A stretch of 64,000 nt of DNA from the NCBI GenBank assembly GCA_965153355.1, contig OZ231126.1:94798001-94862000 (forward strand), written 5' to 3'. The notes beneath the pieces are model-generated. The model ran no database searches, was not told the origin of the DNA, and saw only the letters and a program-made list of their open reading frames with translations. Shown here in pieces: positions 38,291 to 50,610 of this stretch (position 1 is the stretch's first letter; every line of letters begins with the position of its first letter). The DNA comes from Flaccisagitta enflata. Its lineage: Eukaryota > Chaetognatha > Sagittoidea > Aphragmophora. The position numbers and the translations under genes are program-made.

Positions 38291-38513
38291 TCTCTTTTCC
38301 ATGAAAAGTGCACCAATTAATGAAACATTCATTCTTAGCTCTCAAATTCGTTTTGTTTTCCAATTCCATCGCTTAAACACAGCGTCGATATTTTTTGTCA
38401 CTGCTTATCAAGCGCTTTGCATTTCTTTTAATTTTTTTTCTGCACGTCGGGACAAAAAAAAAATTATATGCGTCAATTATGATAAATGGAAATGATTTGA
38501 TGTACACCAAAAG

Positions 38514-38696
38514 ATTCCTGAAGATGGCGATGAATTAATGGAGACAAACGAAGCGACTTCTTCCGCGGCTGCTGCTGCGAGGCCGAAGCCGTCGGGTTTC
38601 GACGCCATCGCAGCACTCAAAGCCAGAGTAGCCCAACAGAGACAAACACTGCGAAGGGCTCCCGTCTCCAGCACCAGCAGCAGCGGAGATGAGGAG
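38514..38696 (+). CDS. Exon 6: Ala/Ser linker with helix
   Basis: The donor GAGGAG|GTGAAA is clear. The acceptor (GTACACCAAAAG) is poor, so the 5' edge is uncertain. As drawn it is 61 codons in phase 0: IPEDGDELMETNEATSS, then poly-Ala, then a helix (GFDAIAALKARVAQQRQTL), then a Ser-rich SSTSSSGDEE. Codon use and GC content are far above the flanks. Confidence 0.65.
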
Positions 38697-38754
38697 GTGA
38701 AAGAATATGAAATGCAAGCAACAACATCAGCAATTAAAACATTAACAACAACTA

Positions 38755-38772
38755 AAACATTACAACAACAAT

Positions 38773-38833
<61 letters not shown>

Positions 38834-38865
38834 TGCAACCACATCAACATGCAACCACAACATGC

Positions 38866-38896
<31 letters not shown>

Positions 38897-38898
38897 TG

Positions 38899-38942
<44 letters not shown>

Positions 38943-39012
38943 TACAACCACAACAACATGCAACAACAACAACAACAACAGCAGCAACAGCACAACAACG
39001 CGCAACAACCGC

Positions 39013-39059
<47 letters not shown>

Positions 39060-39075
39060 CGACAACGACAACAAC
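38755..39075 (+). repeat. (CAA)n with ATGCAACAACA variants, after the exon 6 donor
   Basis: About 320 bp of CAA interrupted by CATGCAACCA. It encodes poly-Gln, poly-Asn or poly-Thr in the three frames; none joins the exon chain. Confidence 0.95.
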
Positions 39076-39405
39076 TACACAATACCCAAGTCATATCCAG
39101 TCATGTTTATCAATTTACTCATTTAGTTGTCTGTCTGCGCGTCTGTAAGTGTGATAGCAAGTGGACTGGTCAAATCACGAAATAAGCCAGTTATTCAGAG
39201 TAAAAGCCTGACTAAGATCCATGTATCCATGTTTATGTATCCATGTTTGACCGTTACATCCGTTACTTCCGTTTGTACAAGCGATCTCATTTCATTCATG
39301 GAAAAGTCCGACTAGCAGTACATTTACCGTCAAATGACTAAATCGTTTATTTGATCAACACTTCAAAAATTTGATTTATCGCTTTTCGATTCAACGCCTA
39401 AAAAG

Positions 39406-39504
39406 GCGGTCAAGGCGGAGGAAACTCTGGAAACTGCAGATGGCGCAATGGCCGAAGAAATGCCGAGAAAAGACTCGTCCAAATTGACTTCGAGAAAGAA
39501 AAAA
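39406..39504 (+). CDS. Exon 7: Lys/Glu linker
   Basis: 33 codons in phase 0 between a weak acceptor (CAACGCCTAAAAAG) and donor AAAAAA|GTATTA. The peptide starts AVKAEETLETADGAMAEE and ends LTSRKKK. The reading frame is open upstream to at least 39,373, so the true 5' edge may be earlier. This is the least certain of the internal exons. Confidence 0.5.
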
Positions 39505-40295
39505 GTATTATCAAACTGCTATCCAGAGAAACTTGTATCTAAAATATGTGTTGTATCAAGGGTGGCCAAAAAAGAAAAAAAAAAAAAAAAAACTCACTTT
39601 TAGTCATCGCTACCCGGATGGAGGATCTGTCATAATTTGTTGTATGATATGAGTCCAGAATCATTTACCGATAGAAACAGTATGTTGAAGTCGGATGAAA
39701 CTTTTGACTTTTCATACTACTAATTTTCTCATAATTCAACTCAATAGCGATTTATGATGTCTATTCATCACTAACACGTAATCGAAACGACAAACGTAAC
39801 AAATTAATATCATGCGAAAATAGATTGATTGTGTTAGCGACTTAGCTAATAGCTATAGAGAAGAAAAAACTTATGCGATTTGTGCGTGAATATTCGGAAT
39901 AAAACATGTATTGATTTACGTCTTACTTCCTTGATGGCAAGATGTACTACTCATGTACTCATCAAGACATCTTACAAAACTGAAATTTTCCTCAACAGTT
40001 ATTCCTTCCATAGTCGGAACCTCTTCAAAAAATTCGGAATCTCTTCTTCCTTTGGTTTTCTTTGATTTTGACCTGAACCAACTCATTTTCATTAACTTAG
40101 ACATAGAAATAATAATTTCTAACCCTAACGATGTAGACCACTAACACCATCTTTGTTAGCGCGCAACGGATGAGGCCAAACTGCGTTCCATTGGAGCTCT
40201 ACAGCAATACAGAATTTTTCTTGAGCTATCGCATCATGTTCTCTCATTTATGCGTGTCGTTTTTTAACCCCCCCCCCTCCCTTCCCTGCGATCAG

Positions 40296-40508
40296 CCGCC
40301 GACGTCGGATGGTCATTCATTGACGCCGATGGTCGAAGGCGGCGCCAAAGACTCGGGCGAAACTGCTTCCGGTGACGCCGCGACGCCTCTCTCCCCGATT
40401 CCCATCCACGTTGTTGAAAGTGGCGAGAATAATAATAACAACGCCGCTTCACCGTCGCAACTCCAAGTGCCACAATCCGCCGATAGAGAAGATTCGAGAG
40501 AAGCAAAG
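40296..40508 (+). CDS. Exon 8: Ser/Pro low-complexity
   Basis: A strong acceptor (C8TCCCTTCCCTGCGATCAG) and donor AAG|GTAGCA bound 71 codons in phase 0. The peptide starts PPTSDGHSLTPMVEGGAK and contains SGENNNNNAAS, encoded by an in-exon AAT/AAC run, and ends REDSREAK. This is a disordered linker; the Asn run shows a trinucleotide repeat inside coding sequence. Confidence 0.8.
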
Positions 40509-40511
40509 GTA

Positions 40512-40517
40512 GCAACG

Positions 40518-40612
<95 letters not shown>

Positions 40613-40626
40613 AAAGCAGTTGGTTC

Positions 40627-40660
<34 letters not shown>

Positions 40661-40682
40661 AAAGCAGTTGGTTTTGTTGTCG

Positions 40683-40773
<91 letters not shown>

Positions 40774-40775
40774 CG
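40512..40775 (+). repeat. (GTT)n with two AAAGCAGTTGGTT interruptions, after the exon 8 donor
   Basis: About 260 bp of GTT starting within 10 bp of the donor. The interruption TTAAAGCAGTTGGTT.TGTT occurs twice, so blocks of the array were duplicated. Confidence 0.95.
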
Positions 40776-40961
40776 GTTGTGGCAGTGGTTGTTGTTACTT
40801 TAGTTGTTTCTGTTGTCGTCGTCGTTGTTGTTGCTCTCAATAAAACGATTCTATTCTAAAGACGATCATGTTTTTTTTTTGCAACAATTGTGCGTCATGA
40901 AATATATTCTTAACCAAGAATTGAATCCCTGCTCCCGTCCATTTGCCCCTCCTTTGATCAG

Positions 40962-41183
40962 ACTGCGTCGGTGATCGATTCTTTGTACGAGGCGATTTCC
41001 CGCGCTTCCGCTGCCAAGGAAGAGGAAGAGGATGATGAGGAAGGGGCTCCTCCCCCGACGGAAGCGGAAGTCGTCTTGTCCGAAAAGACTTCTTCGGAAG
41101 GAGATGGACCACCGGACATAGTCATGGGTTTCATGCAAGAAACATGGTTCAACAAAGTGTTCCCCGATATCAGAGTTTCGGAT
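40962..41183 (+). CDS. Exon 9: start of helical C-terminal region
   Basis: CCTCCTTTGATCAG and GAT|GTAAGT bound 74 codons in phase 0. It opens TASVIDSLYEAISRASAAK, has an acidic run EEEEDDEEG and Pro patch, then a conserved-looking segment PPDIVMGFMQETWFNKVFPD. The second half is hydrophobic and Trp/Phe-containing, unlike the preceding linkers, and probably begins a folded helical-repeat domain. Confidence 0.85.
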
Positions 41184-41231
41184 GTAAGTATTGAGTTTTT
41201 TTTCGATCTGGATTATTCAATTCAATTCAAT

Positions 41232-41234
41232 TAT

Positions 41235-41330
<96 letters not shown>

Positions 41331-41352
41331 TTGTTGTTGTTGTTGTTGTTGA
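41232..41352 (+). repeat. (TTG)n after the exon 9 donor
   Basis: About 120 bp of TTG with a TCG block, beginning about 50 bp past the donor. Confidence 0.95.
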
Positions 41353-42035
41353 TAAACCACCCGTCAAATAAACAACTTTGGCCATTCATAACTTATCACT
41401 TTCCTGTACCGGTAATTCGTTTTTCTTTGCGCCTGGTGCGCTCTTTCTTCGCCACTACTTCGTTATAAGCTGTGTTGCTGCATTTAACTACATTTCATTT
41501 TGCATGTTCGTGTATTTTTATTCTTTCGTTTGTTAAATTTTGTTTCTTGGGAATATTCATATTTCTACCAGTTGCGGAGTATCGTAAAGGTAATCCGCAG
41601 TTTGGACGTCCACAACGGTTGAAGTTTTCTTAGCCGTCCAGATGTGTTTTGTTTCTAATGTTAGTAAGAATTGATAGCTTCGGAATATTGGAAGTACCTT
41701 TCAAAAAGAATCTTAGTACGCAGTTTTGCTCCCTTTCTAACCATATTTGCGAAATTGAATTTGTACCTTAATTCTAAATAACTCATCCGTTGAAAATAGT
41801 TGGAAAATGGTCCACTGAGGTGAGAATTCGACGGTTTTCGGTAAGATAAAGGAGTCGGAGTTTCGACACCGACAAAAGTGTCGGTGGTAAATGGTGCCTC
41901 TTAGAAGTTCTATTGAAATAACTTGAAAATAATAATAATTTGAAAGCAATTACTAAATCCGAAAATGCAAAAATACAAAGAAGTACTAAATAAAAACAAA
42001 TTTTCTCTCTCCATCTTGGCAATTGTCTTTGTCAC

Positions 42036-42200
<165 letters not shown>

Positions 42201-42342
42201 CATACACCCTCAAAGGACCTACCGCGTCCATGGACCGCATCCGGTTTCATCGAGTTGCTCACTCGAGCCCTCATGACGCCGAATTTCGACGTGGCGACGA
42301 AAGCGGACATTTTCGTGGCCGTGGAGACCATCGTCAGTCACG

Positions 42343-43199
<857 letters not shown>

Positions 43200-43200
<1 letters not shown>

Positions 43201-43394
43201 CATAGAAAGAAAAAAAGAAAATAAGAAAAAGATAGAAAAGAAAGAAAGAAAGAAAGTAGAAAGAAAGAAAGAAAGAAAGAAAAAAGAAAGAAAAGAAAGA
43301 AAAGAAAGAAAGAAAAGAAAGAAAAGAAAGAGAAAGAAAAAGAAAAGAAAGAAAATAAAAGATAAAGAAAAAAAGAAAGAAAGAAAGAAAGAAA

Positions 43395-43430
<36 letters not shown>

Positions 43431-43455
43431 AAAAGAAGAAAGAAAGAAAAGAAAC
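43200..43455 (+). repeat. Degenerate (AAAG)n tail of array I
   Basis: Purine-only sequence with GAAAAGAAAG and AAATAA variants, continuous with the last array unit. Confidence 0.9.
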
Positions 43456-43559
43456 GTAATTAATTCACCCCAATATATTTCGAGCATCACGCTCTTTTTC
43501 AAGGGCTTCGACCTGATAATCAACGAAATTTCAATCAATACAGAGTCATGTCAACATGT

Positions 43560-43594
43560 GTCGGAAGATAAAAGAAAAGAAAGAAAGAGAAAAA

Positions 43595-43668
<74 letters not shown>

Positions 43669-43747
43669 AAAAAACAAACAAGAAAACAAGAAAAAAAGAA
43701 AAAAGGAAAGAAAAAAAGAAAGAAAGAAAGAAAGAAAGAAAGAAAAA

Positions 43748-43787
<40 letters not shown>

Positions 43788-43871
43788 AACGACGAAAGAA
43801 AAAAAGATAGAAAGAAAAAAGGGAAGAAAGAAAAAAGGGAAGAAACAGATAGACAGACAGACAGATAGACT

Positions 43872-43913
<42 letters not shown>

Positions 43914-43985
43914 AAAAAACAACAAACAAACAAACAAAGAGAGAAATAGAAAGAAAAAAAAGAAAGAAAGAAGAGCCTATGTTCT
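43560..43985 (+). repeat. (AAAG)n and (CAGA)n microsatellite
   Basis: A second purine-rich tract, with GACAGACAGACA at 43,850-43,912. ORFs on both strands are artefacts. Confidence 0.95.
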
Positions 43986-43989
43986 TTCT

Positions 43990-44130
43990 AGGTGCGCTAA
44001 AGTACGTACACTACTGGTCGTGCTCGCCGGTTGGTCGGCTTGTCCGTCTGTCCATCACGTAAACGTTTCACAAACGATCCACCCAGCAGTGTCGCCACTG
44101 GCGTACAAGGCCTTTATTATATGGCCTTGC
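43990..44130 (+). mobile_element. Family A2-like fragment before exon 11
   Basis: CTAGGTGCGCTAAAGTACGTACACTACTGG, CGGTTGGTCGGCTTGTCCGTCTGTCC, AAACGTTTCACAAACGATCC and GGCGTACAAGGCC are reminiscent of A2, but no clean hairpin remains. Confidence 0.3.
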
Positions 44131-44188
44131 GGTTTATTCCGTCGTTTATTTCCATTATCGTTTTCTTTTCATTCTCTGCCGGTATTAG

Positions 44189-44327
44189 CGCTGAGCGTCC
44201 GGTGCGCTGCCGCGTGAAGGGCGAGAAAGCGCTTTTGATCGAAGCGCTTTCGTTGCTCAGGACGATCAAGGAAGAGAAACTCCCATGTATCGCCGAATTG
44301 CTATTTCAATTCATCGATGGTGACAAG
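44189..44327 (+). CDS. Exon 11: helical-repeat segment
   Basis: CATTCTCTGCCGGTATTAG and GACAAG|GTGAGT bound 139 nt: one base completing the codon split with exon 10 (Ser), then 46 codons to a codon boundary. The helices are VKGEKALLIEALSLLRTI and KLPCIAELLFQFID, again alpha-solenoid-like. The donor is followed by two more near-copies of itself. Confidence 0.8.
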
Positions 44328-44395
44328 GTGAGTGAGCTAGATTGACACGGTGAGTGAGCTAAATTGACACAGTTAGTGGGCTATTTTGACACAGT
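44326..44395 (+). repeat. Incipient splice-donor array at exon 11 (3 copies of 22-23 bp)
   Basis: GGTGAGTGAGCTAGATTGACAC is followed by GGTGAGTGAGCTAAATTGACAC and AGTTAGTGGGCTATTTTGACAC. Copy 2 keeps a perfect GTGAGT donor; copy 3 has GTTAGT. Confidence 0.85.
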
Positions 44396-44855
44396 GATCG
44401 AGTGAGAGGTAAGGGAGTGAGTGAATGAATTATGCGGAAGTGCAACCACGTGGGTTGAATATGGTGCGTTCGCATTCTGCTCCTTATGTGGATAACTCTG
44501 TATACGTTCATTGTTACATGGTTTAGTGGTTGCGCACCTTTACCACCAGCAATAAAGAGCCGCCAGCTCTGGAAAACGATGTAAACAAAAGTAGCATAAG
44601 TTGTGCGCTTTGTATCTTATCACACATCAATTCTTAGGAAAAGTCCAAATATTTGCGCAAACTTTCATTAAAACATCTCCTTACTTAGATGGAGATGTAA
44701 AAAATAGTTGGGTCTAAGCCAGTTTTGAATTAGAAACTGAAAACAGAAAACCAGCAAAATTCAAGAACTGAAAAATTAACCAATTTACAAGCGGCTCAGC
44801 GTTGCTGATGCGGAGAAGCGACTCTTTTCGTCGGATGAAATCACGTAGACTATGT

Positions 44856-45290
<435 letters not shown>

Positions 45291-46216
45291 CGTAGACTAT
45301 GTCATGGTGACATTGCTGATTGGGACTTTGGATCGAGTAGAACGGACTGACGACTGATTGAAAACCTGTATACACCTGTACAGACCAGTAAAGACAGTCC
45401 TAAAGAAATTGGCGACTGCGTAACAGAACGTTTCGTTTAAAAAAATCCCCGCTACTGAGGAAATTGATTTAAAAGATAATCTTTTTCGTTAATTACTTAC
45501 GGTTCTACAAACGGGCAATCTCTTTACGCGATTGTTTGATAAGGACTGCGTAAGTAATCTTCGTTACTCTTTAGTCAATTCATCTCATTAAAAAAACAAC
45601 AACAAATATTCGTAAACTATCTAATCTATCTATCATTCAGTCAGTGGGCTTATCGATGTTTATGCGCATTCCTCACAGTCGATCAATGACTATTTAGCTA
45701 TTCATTAAGACAAACTATAATTTGTAAAACTATAATTTGCATTTAAGTTCGAGAGTTTGAATAATCGGATCAAATGGGTGATGTGTGAATTTGAGTTTCA
45801 CTGACTGAACACATTTTTTATTTTTGCTTTTACTAACTATTTCCAGTGAAATGTCGTCACGTGATAACTTCAACTTATACCAAAGACCTGACACGAGGTT
45901 ATTTGATGAATTATGATGGTGATTTATCCAATTGGTCGCTATGGCATTAGAGAAATCAGAAGCCACTCTTGAAAAAAGTTGGTCTATTCAAGCAAGTTAT
46001 CAACTTTGCTCTCATTCGCGCTTCAACTTCAAAGATTAAATCTTAAATTGATAACACTGAAATAGTGGCTTCTGATTTCTCTAAATATACAAATCTACAA
46101 AAATCTCTATAGGCCTACTCTAAGCAGCTTCGATATGTTTCGACTTTGTATGTATCGGTTTTTAGGCAGAATTTTCGGGTTGGGTCGAAATAGTCAGTTT
46201 TTCGAGGAGAGGACCA

Positions 46217-46219
<3 letters not shown>

Positions 46220-46312
<93 letters not shown>
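46220..46312 (+). repeat. (GA)n microsatellite with acidic ORF downstream, intron 11
   Basis: After the run, AAIDEEEDKEEKKDSGIDW is encoded (46,313-46,370). No acceptor or donor supports an exon, and the exon 11 to 12 junction is already in phase 0 without it. Confidence 0.85.
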
Positions 46313-46314
<2 letters not shown>

Positions 46315-46570
46315 GCAATTGATGAGGAAGAGGATAAGGAAGAGAAAAAAGATAGTGGAATTGATTGGCACCATTGTGTACCATTAATAAGGGTATTCTT
46401 GCTGCTCATTGTCTCATTTCGTTTCGGCTTTTTTTTTCCGAGCAGATGAAAAAAGGTATCGCCGTTTCATCCTCCAGATGGACGAAAAAATATACTATAT
46501 CAGTCGATTTCGATCGCCCATTCAAAATCCCTTTTCGAAGCTGCTTAGCCTACTCTCTATACAATCTAAA

Positions 46571-46842
46571 CAAGTGACGCGGGGTCACAATATCGTTGCG
46601 GACGTGTGGGCATCCAACCCCCATCCTCACCCAAACCCACTCCCAACACTCAAACATACACAAAAAGTATCAAAACGCTTGTTTTACCACATTTCAACTC
46701 GATGACCCCGGACGGACGAACTAACGGACCAATGGACCAACGGACCAACGGACCAACGGACCAAAGGACCAATGGACCAACGGACCAACGGACCAACGGA
46801 CGGACAAAGCCTCTTATAGAGTTGCGTGTCCGCAACTAAAAA
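46571..46842 (-). mobile_element. Family A element j
   Basis: A subfamily with left end GCGGGGTCACAATATCGTTGCGGACG instead of GGCCGGATAC. CAACTCGATGACC, a (GGACCAAC)n array and TATAGAGTTGCGTGTCCGCAACTAAAAAT follow. The same left end is seen at 60.39 and 61.43 kb. Confidence 0.75.
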
Positions 46843-47273
46843 TAAAGAAAAAAATTTGACTTAATTGAGCTACCTACTCAGGTTGGGTGCGTCTGAAAAG
46901 TCAAAATAATTAACAAGTCAAATTACTTAAATACAGGGATCAATCAGGTGGTTGGAGTAATTAAGGCAAAGATAGTGGTTTTAGCTCTCTTCAGAACAAA
47001 GTCTTTTTTTATATTTTCTATTGGCAGATTCGTAAAATTATCGTACAAATGAAAAAAAAATTGCATAATGCATAATCTGACAGTGTCATAAGTTCTTTTT
47101 ATCAGTATAATACCAAGTACACATTGGCAGTATTTATTTGTCATTACCGTATGTGACTAATCAAATTTCTTTTCTCATCGGCAGCTATTAATCAATACCC
47201 ATCGATATTGTGCTCTCTAAAGTCTAATTGAGACAACCTTAAGGCTTGACTTTTTGTCAAAAGCTTAATCCAA

Positions 47274-47458
47274 AATTTGGTTGTTGGTATATTTCACTTG
47301 TAATCTTGTTGTAATCTTTGAGCTTGTTCTAATCTTTGAGTTTGTTGTAATCTTTGTAATATGTAAAATTTGGTTGTTGGTATATTTCACTTGTAATCTT
47401 GTTGTAATCTTTGAGCTTGTTCTAATCTTTGAGTTTGTTGTAATCTTTGTAATATGTA
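47274..47458 (+). repeat. 93-bp tandem duplication
   Basis: AATTTGGTTGTTGGTATATTTCACTTG..TTTGTAATATGTA occurs twice head to tail. Each unit holds TGTAATCTTTGAG subrepeats. Confidence 0.9.
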
Positions 47459-47639
47459 TCAACTAAGGGCTTGTTTCTACTGACGGCAATGATCGCGATC
47501 TTTCCCGTTGGTCGCGTTTACAGCATGAATATATATATTTATGAATTTTAACTAACCTAAAATAAGTATGCAAGCTCATGAATAGAGTTTAGCAACTTGA
47601 AATTTGTATAGCAAGAGAGTAGACCAAGAAGTGCGAGCG

Positions 47640-47915
47640 AACAAATGGAGTGAGTAACCGAGTAATTCATAAAAAGTTGTTTCTCTGTGACTCTTTGACT
47701 CACTTACATGTGGGTGCTTTTTTAGTCACAGATAACTGCTTTCTAAACTGGTTACTCCCTAGCACGCTATGCTCAATCGCTCTAACCACTCACCCCGCTC
47801 ACTCGCTCCACTTCACTACACTTTGTTTATGGACAGATGAAATTTATGTGTTCACGCTGAAAACGAGAATAAACGCGACTGTTGTCATTACTAGAAACAC
47901 GCAGTGTGTCGTATG
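47640..47915 (+). repeat. Family C repeat, copy 3
   Basis: TTTTTTAGTCACAGATAAC, CGCTCACTCGCTCCACTTCAC and GTGTTCACGCTGAAAACG match copies 1 and 2 in order. Confidence 0.5.
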
Positions 47916-47957
47916 AATGTGATCTTTTAGTTTTACGCTTACGATGCCCACTTTCAG

Positions 47958-48099
47958 GATATTCGTGATTTCTGCCGAGAGAATCTGACATTTCTCGGAT
48001 TAGATGATCCCCACGGCTACTTATGGAGGGAAATCGACGCTTGGGACCTCTGGACCCTCATGGATGCATCTTACGTCGTGCAAAAGATGAAGATAAAAG
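47958..48099 (+). CDS. Exon 12: helical-repeat segment with Trp-rich motif
   Basis: GCCCACTTTCAG and AAAAG|GTGGAA bound 142 nt (47 codons plus one base). The peptide starts DIRDFCRENLTFLGLDDPHG and continues YLWREIDAWDLWTLM. The pattern of a helix, then LGLxDPxGYLWREI, is what made me think of WDR87/WDR97-type axonemal proteins; that recollection is not verified. Confidence 0.85.
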
Positions 48100-48101
48100 G
48101 T

Positions 48102-48345
<244 letters not shown>

Positions 48346-48474
48346 AGATCTAGAAAGTCAGTTAAACTTTCACTTTCAGTCAGATGATAACCTGTACCCA
48401 ATAAAACTTGAAAGTAAAACTTCTCAAATCATCGATTCATCAAACAACCATTAAATTAAACATTAAACCTTCAG

Positions 48475-48578
48475 GTTTTATTTTTGGATTCGTTCAAAAA
48501 TGCGTTGACAACTTTAAGCAATCCGTTTTTGCTCTGGCGCAGAAAAAGAGAAGAGAGAAGAATTGGGAAGATTTTCAG
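48475..48578 (+). CDS. Exon 13: helix with basic end
   Basis: TTAAACCTTCAG and TTTCAG|GTATAC bound 104 nt, completing the split Gly then 34 codons to a boundary. Peptide: FIFGFVQKCVDNFKQSVFAL then AQKKRREKNWEDFQ. Confidence 0.8.
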
Positions 48579-48673
48579 GTATACAACGGTGTGCGTTCTA
48601 TATTTATTTTCTTCTTTTTTGGGGGGGGGGGGCTATTGACTTTCAAGAACATATCTCATACATTTCATTGTAG

Positions 48674-48865
48674 ACCGAAAAAAAACATGCAAATAGACTA
48701 TCAAATGATATTTCTAAGGCTCGGCCCCACGACACGATGGCTGCGCGACATCTTGCGACAATTTTGCGTAAAGTCAATCCTGAAAATTTAACGACCGAAA
48801 AATTGTTTTCCGGCATTCGAGCTGTAGACGCACTTACTCACTTTTGTGACCACATTCTTGCCCAG
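48674..48865 (+). CDS. Exon 14: helical segment ending in the 20-copy array
   Basis: TACATTTCATTGTAG and GCCCAG|GTAAGA bound 192 nt, exactly 64 codons in phase 0. The peptide starts TEKKHANRLSNDISKAR, continues HLATILRKVNPENL, and ends ALTHFCDHILAQ. The last 33 coding bases and the donor form the repeat unit of the following array. Confidence 0.9.
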
Positions 48866-49960
48866 GTAAGACATTTGAGTAAAAGAAGCACTTACTCACT
48901 TTTGTGACCACATTCTTGCCCAGTTAAGGCATTCAAGCCGTAGACGCACTTACTTTTGTGACAATATTCTTGCCCAGGTAAGGCATTCGAGCCGTAGACG
49001 CTCTTACTCACTTTTGTGACCATATTCTTGCCCAAGTAAGACATTCGAGTAAAAGAAGCACTTACTCACTTTTGTGACCATATTCTTGCCCAGGTGAGAC
49101 ATTCGAGTAATAGAAGCACTTACTCACTTTTGTGACCATATTCTTGCCCAGGTAAGACATTCGAGTAAAAGAAACACTTACTCACTTTTGTGACCATATT
49201 CTTGCCCAGGTAAGACATTGGAGTAATAGAAGCACTTACTCACTTTTGTGACCATATTCTTGCCCAGGTAAGACATTCGAGTAAAAGAAGCTCTTACTCA
49301 CTTTTGTGACCATATTCTTGCCCAGGTAAGGCATTTGAGTAAAAGAAGCACTTACTCACTTTTGTGACCATATTCTTGCCCAGGTAAGACATTCGAGTAA
49401 AAGAAGCTCTTACTCACTTTTGTGACCATATTCTTGCCCAGGTAAGGCATTTGAGTAAAAGAAGCACTTACTCACTTTTGTGACCATATTCTTGCCCAGG
49501 TAAGACATTCGAGTAAAAGAAACACTTACTCACTTTTGTGACCATATTCTTGCCCAAGTAAGACATTCGAGTAATAGAAGCACTTACTCACTTTTGTGAC
49601 CATATTCTTGCCCAGGTAAGACATTCGAGTAAAAGAAGCTCTTACTCACTTTTGTGACCATATTCTTGCCCAGGTAAGGCATTTGAGTAAAAGAAGCACT
49701 TACTCACTTTTGTGACCATATTCTTGCCCAGGTGAAACATTCGAGTAATTTAAGCACTTACTTTAGTGACCACATTCTTGCCCAGGTGAGACATTCGAGT
49801 AATAGAAGCACTCACTTTTGTGACCATATTCTTGCCCAGGTGAGACATTCGAGTAATAGAAGCACTCACTTTTGTGACCACATTCTTGCCCAGGTGAGAC
49901 ATTCGAGTAATAGAAGCACTCACTTTTGTGACCATATTCTTGCCCAGGTAAAATGAGGGG
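48833..49960 (+). repeat. Splice-donor array II: exon 14 end plus donor, about 20 copies
   Basis: A 56-59-bp unit (54 bp in the last four) carries the exon's CTTACTCACTTTTGTGACCA.ATTCTTGCCCAG and the donor GTAAG plus about 20 intronic bases (ACATTCGAGTAA.AGAAG). I count 20 donor positions from 48,866 to about 49,949. Seventeen keep CAG|GTRAR-like donors, two read CAAGTAAG and one is damaged (CAGTTAAG). Alternation of two unit types from 49.2 to 49.73 kb shows higher-order duplication. The 54-bp units are multiples of three and stay open (THFCDHILAQVRHSSNRS). Confidence 0.95.
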
Positions 49961-50217
49961 ATGATCTAGGAATGACCACGTAACAAAGTGATGGCCTGAG
50001 ACAAATTGTGGATTTAAAAGCCACACGCCATGAGTACCATAGCACCAACCATCAACTGAGCGTTCCGGGGTCCTAAGCACTTATACACTTAAAATCACTA
50101 CCTAAATGTAGTTTTATCTTATTCTTAATGAATATGCCTAACATTTATGAGAGGAAGTGATAACTAATAAGTCATCTTTGACTTTGTACTCTGAATTTGA
50201 TTTCCGTATTTTTTTAG

Positions 50218-50288
50218 GAACAGCAAAAGTTACGAGAACGCGTGGGAACAAAGTCTTTGCTTCTAAGAAGAGATTCACCGGCTGCCAA
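50218..50288 (+). CDS. Exon 15: short basic segment
   Basis: GTATTTTTTTAG and CCAA|GTAAGA bound 71 nt, phase 0 in, two bases out. Peptide: EQQKLRERVGTKSLLLRRDS then PAA. Its mirrored copy at 63,408-63,478 conserves length and both splice sites. Confidence 0.75.
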
Positions 50289-50610
50289 GTAAGAATTACT
50301 GCTTTAGATGAGTTGTACACCATTGAGATTAAGAGACACGTTCAAGATTTACAATCACAACCAATTTTGCAACATATTCATACTACTCTTTCACCAAATC
50401 AGGGGGTGATGGGGTTAAATGGGTCACTTCAGGTAAAATGGGTCACCCACTTAATCCTACCCTAGTGTTGGTTTTTGCACTTTATTTCATCAAAAACTAG
50501 ACACACAATCAAATTTCAAACCTCAGATATTTTGCTCTAATTCTTCAAAAAATGAAAAAAAATGAAAAAAAAACTAGGATGACCCATTTCACTAAATTTT
50601 TGGGGTTTTT

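Noticed and set aside
38477-39185. Poly-Cys, poly-Asn, poly-Gln ORFs over the CAA array
   Set aside because: These are by-products of the trinucleotide run after the exon 6 donor and do not keep phase with exon 7.
46313-46450. Acidic exon between exons 11 and 12
   Set aside because: No acceptor after the GA run and no fitting donor; the exon 11-12 junction is already in phase.
49735-49960. CRISPR array
   Set aside because: Spacing is regular, but there are no unique spacers; the whole 54-58-bp unit repeats and contains an exon end and a donor.
49732-50080. Repeat protein with THFCDHILAQVRHSSNRS units on its own
   Set aside because: It is the tail of the splice-donor array read through; each unit carries a donor and there is no separate start or end of a gene.
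50157-50465. ORF MITNKSSLTLYSEF.. and its mirrored minus-strand copy
   Set aside because: It overlaps exon 15 in another frame. The exon's splice sites and the phase chain favour the other frame, and conservation in both arms follows from the duplication.
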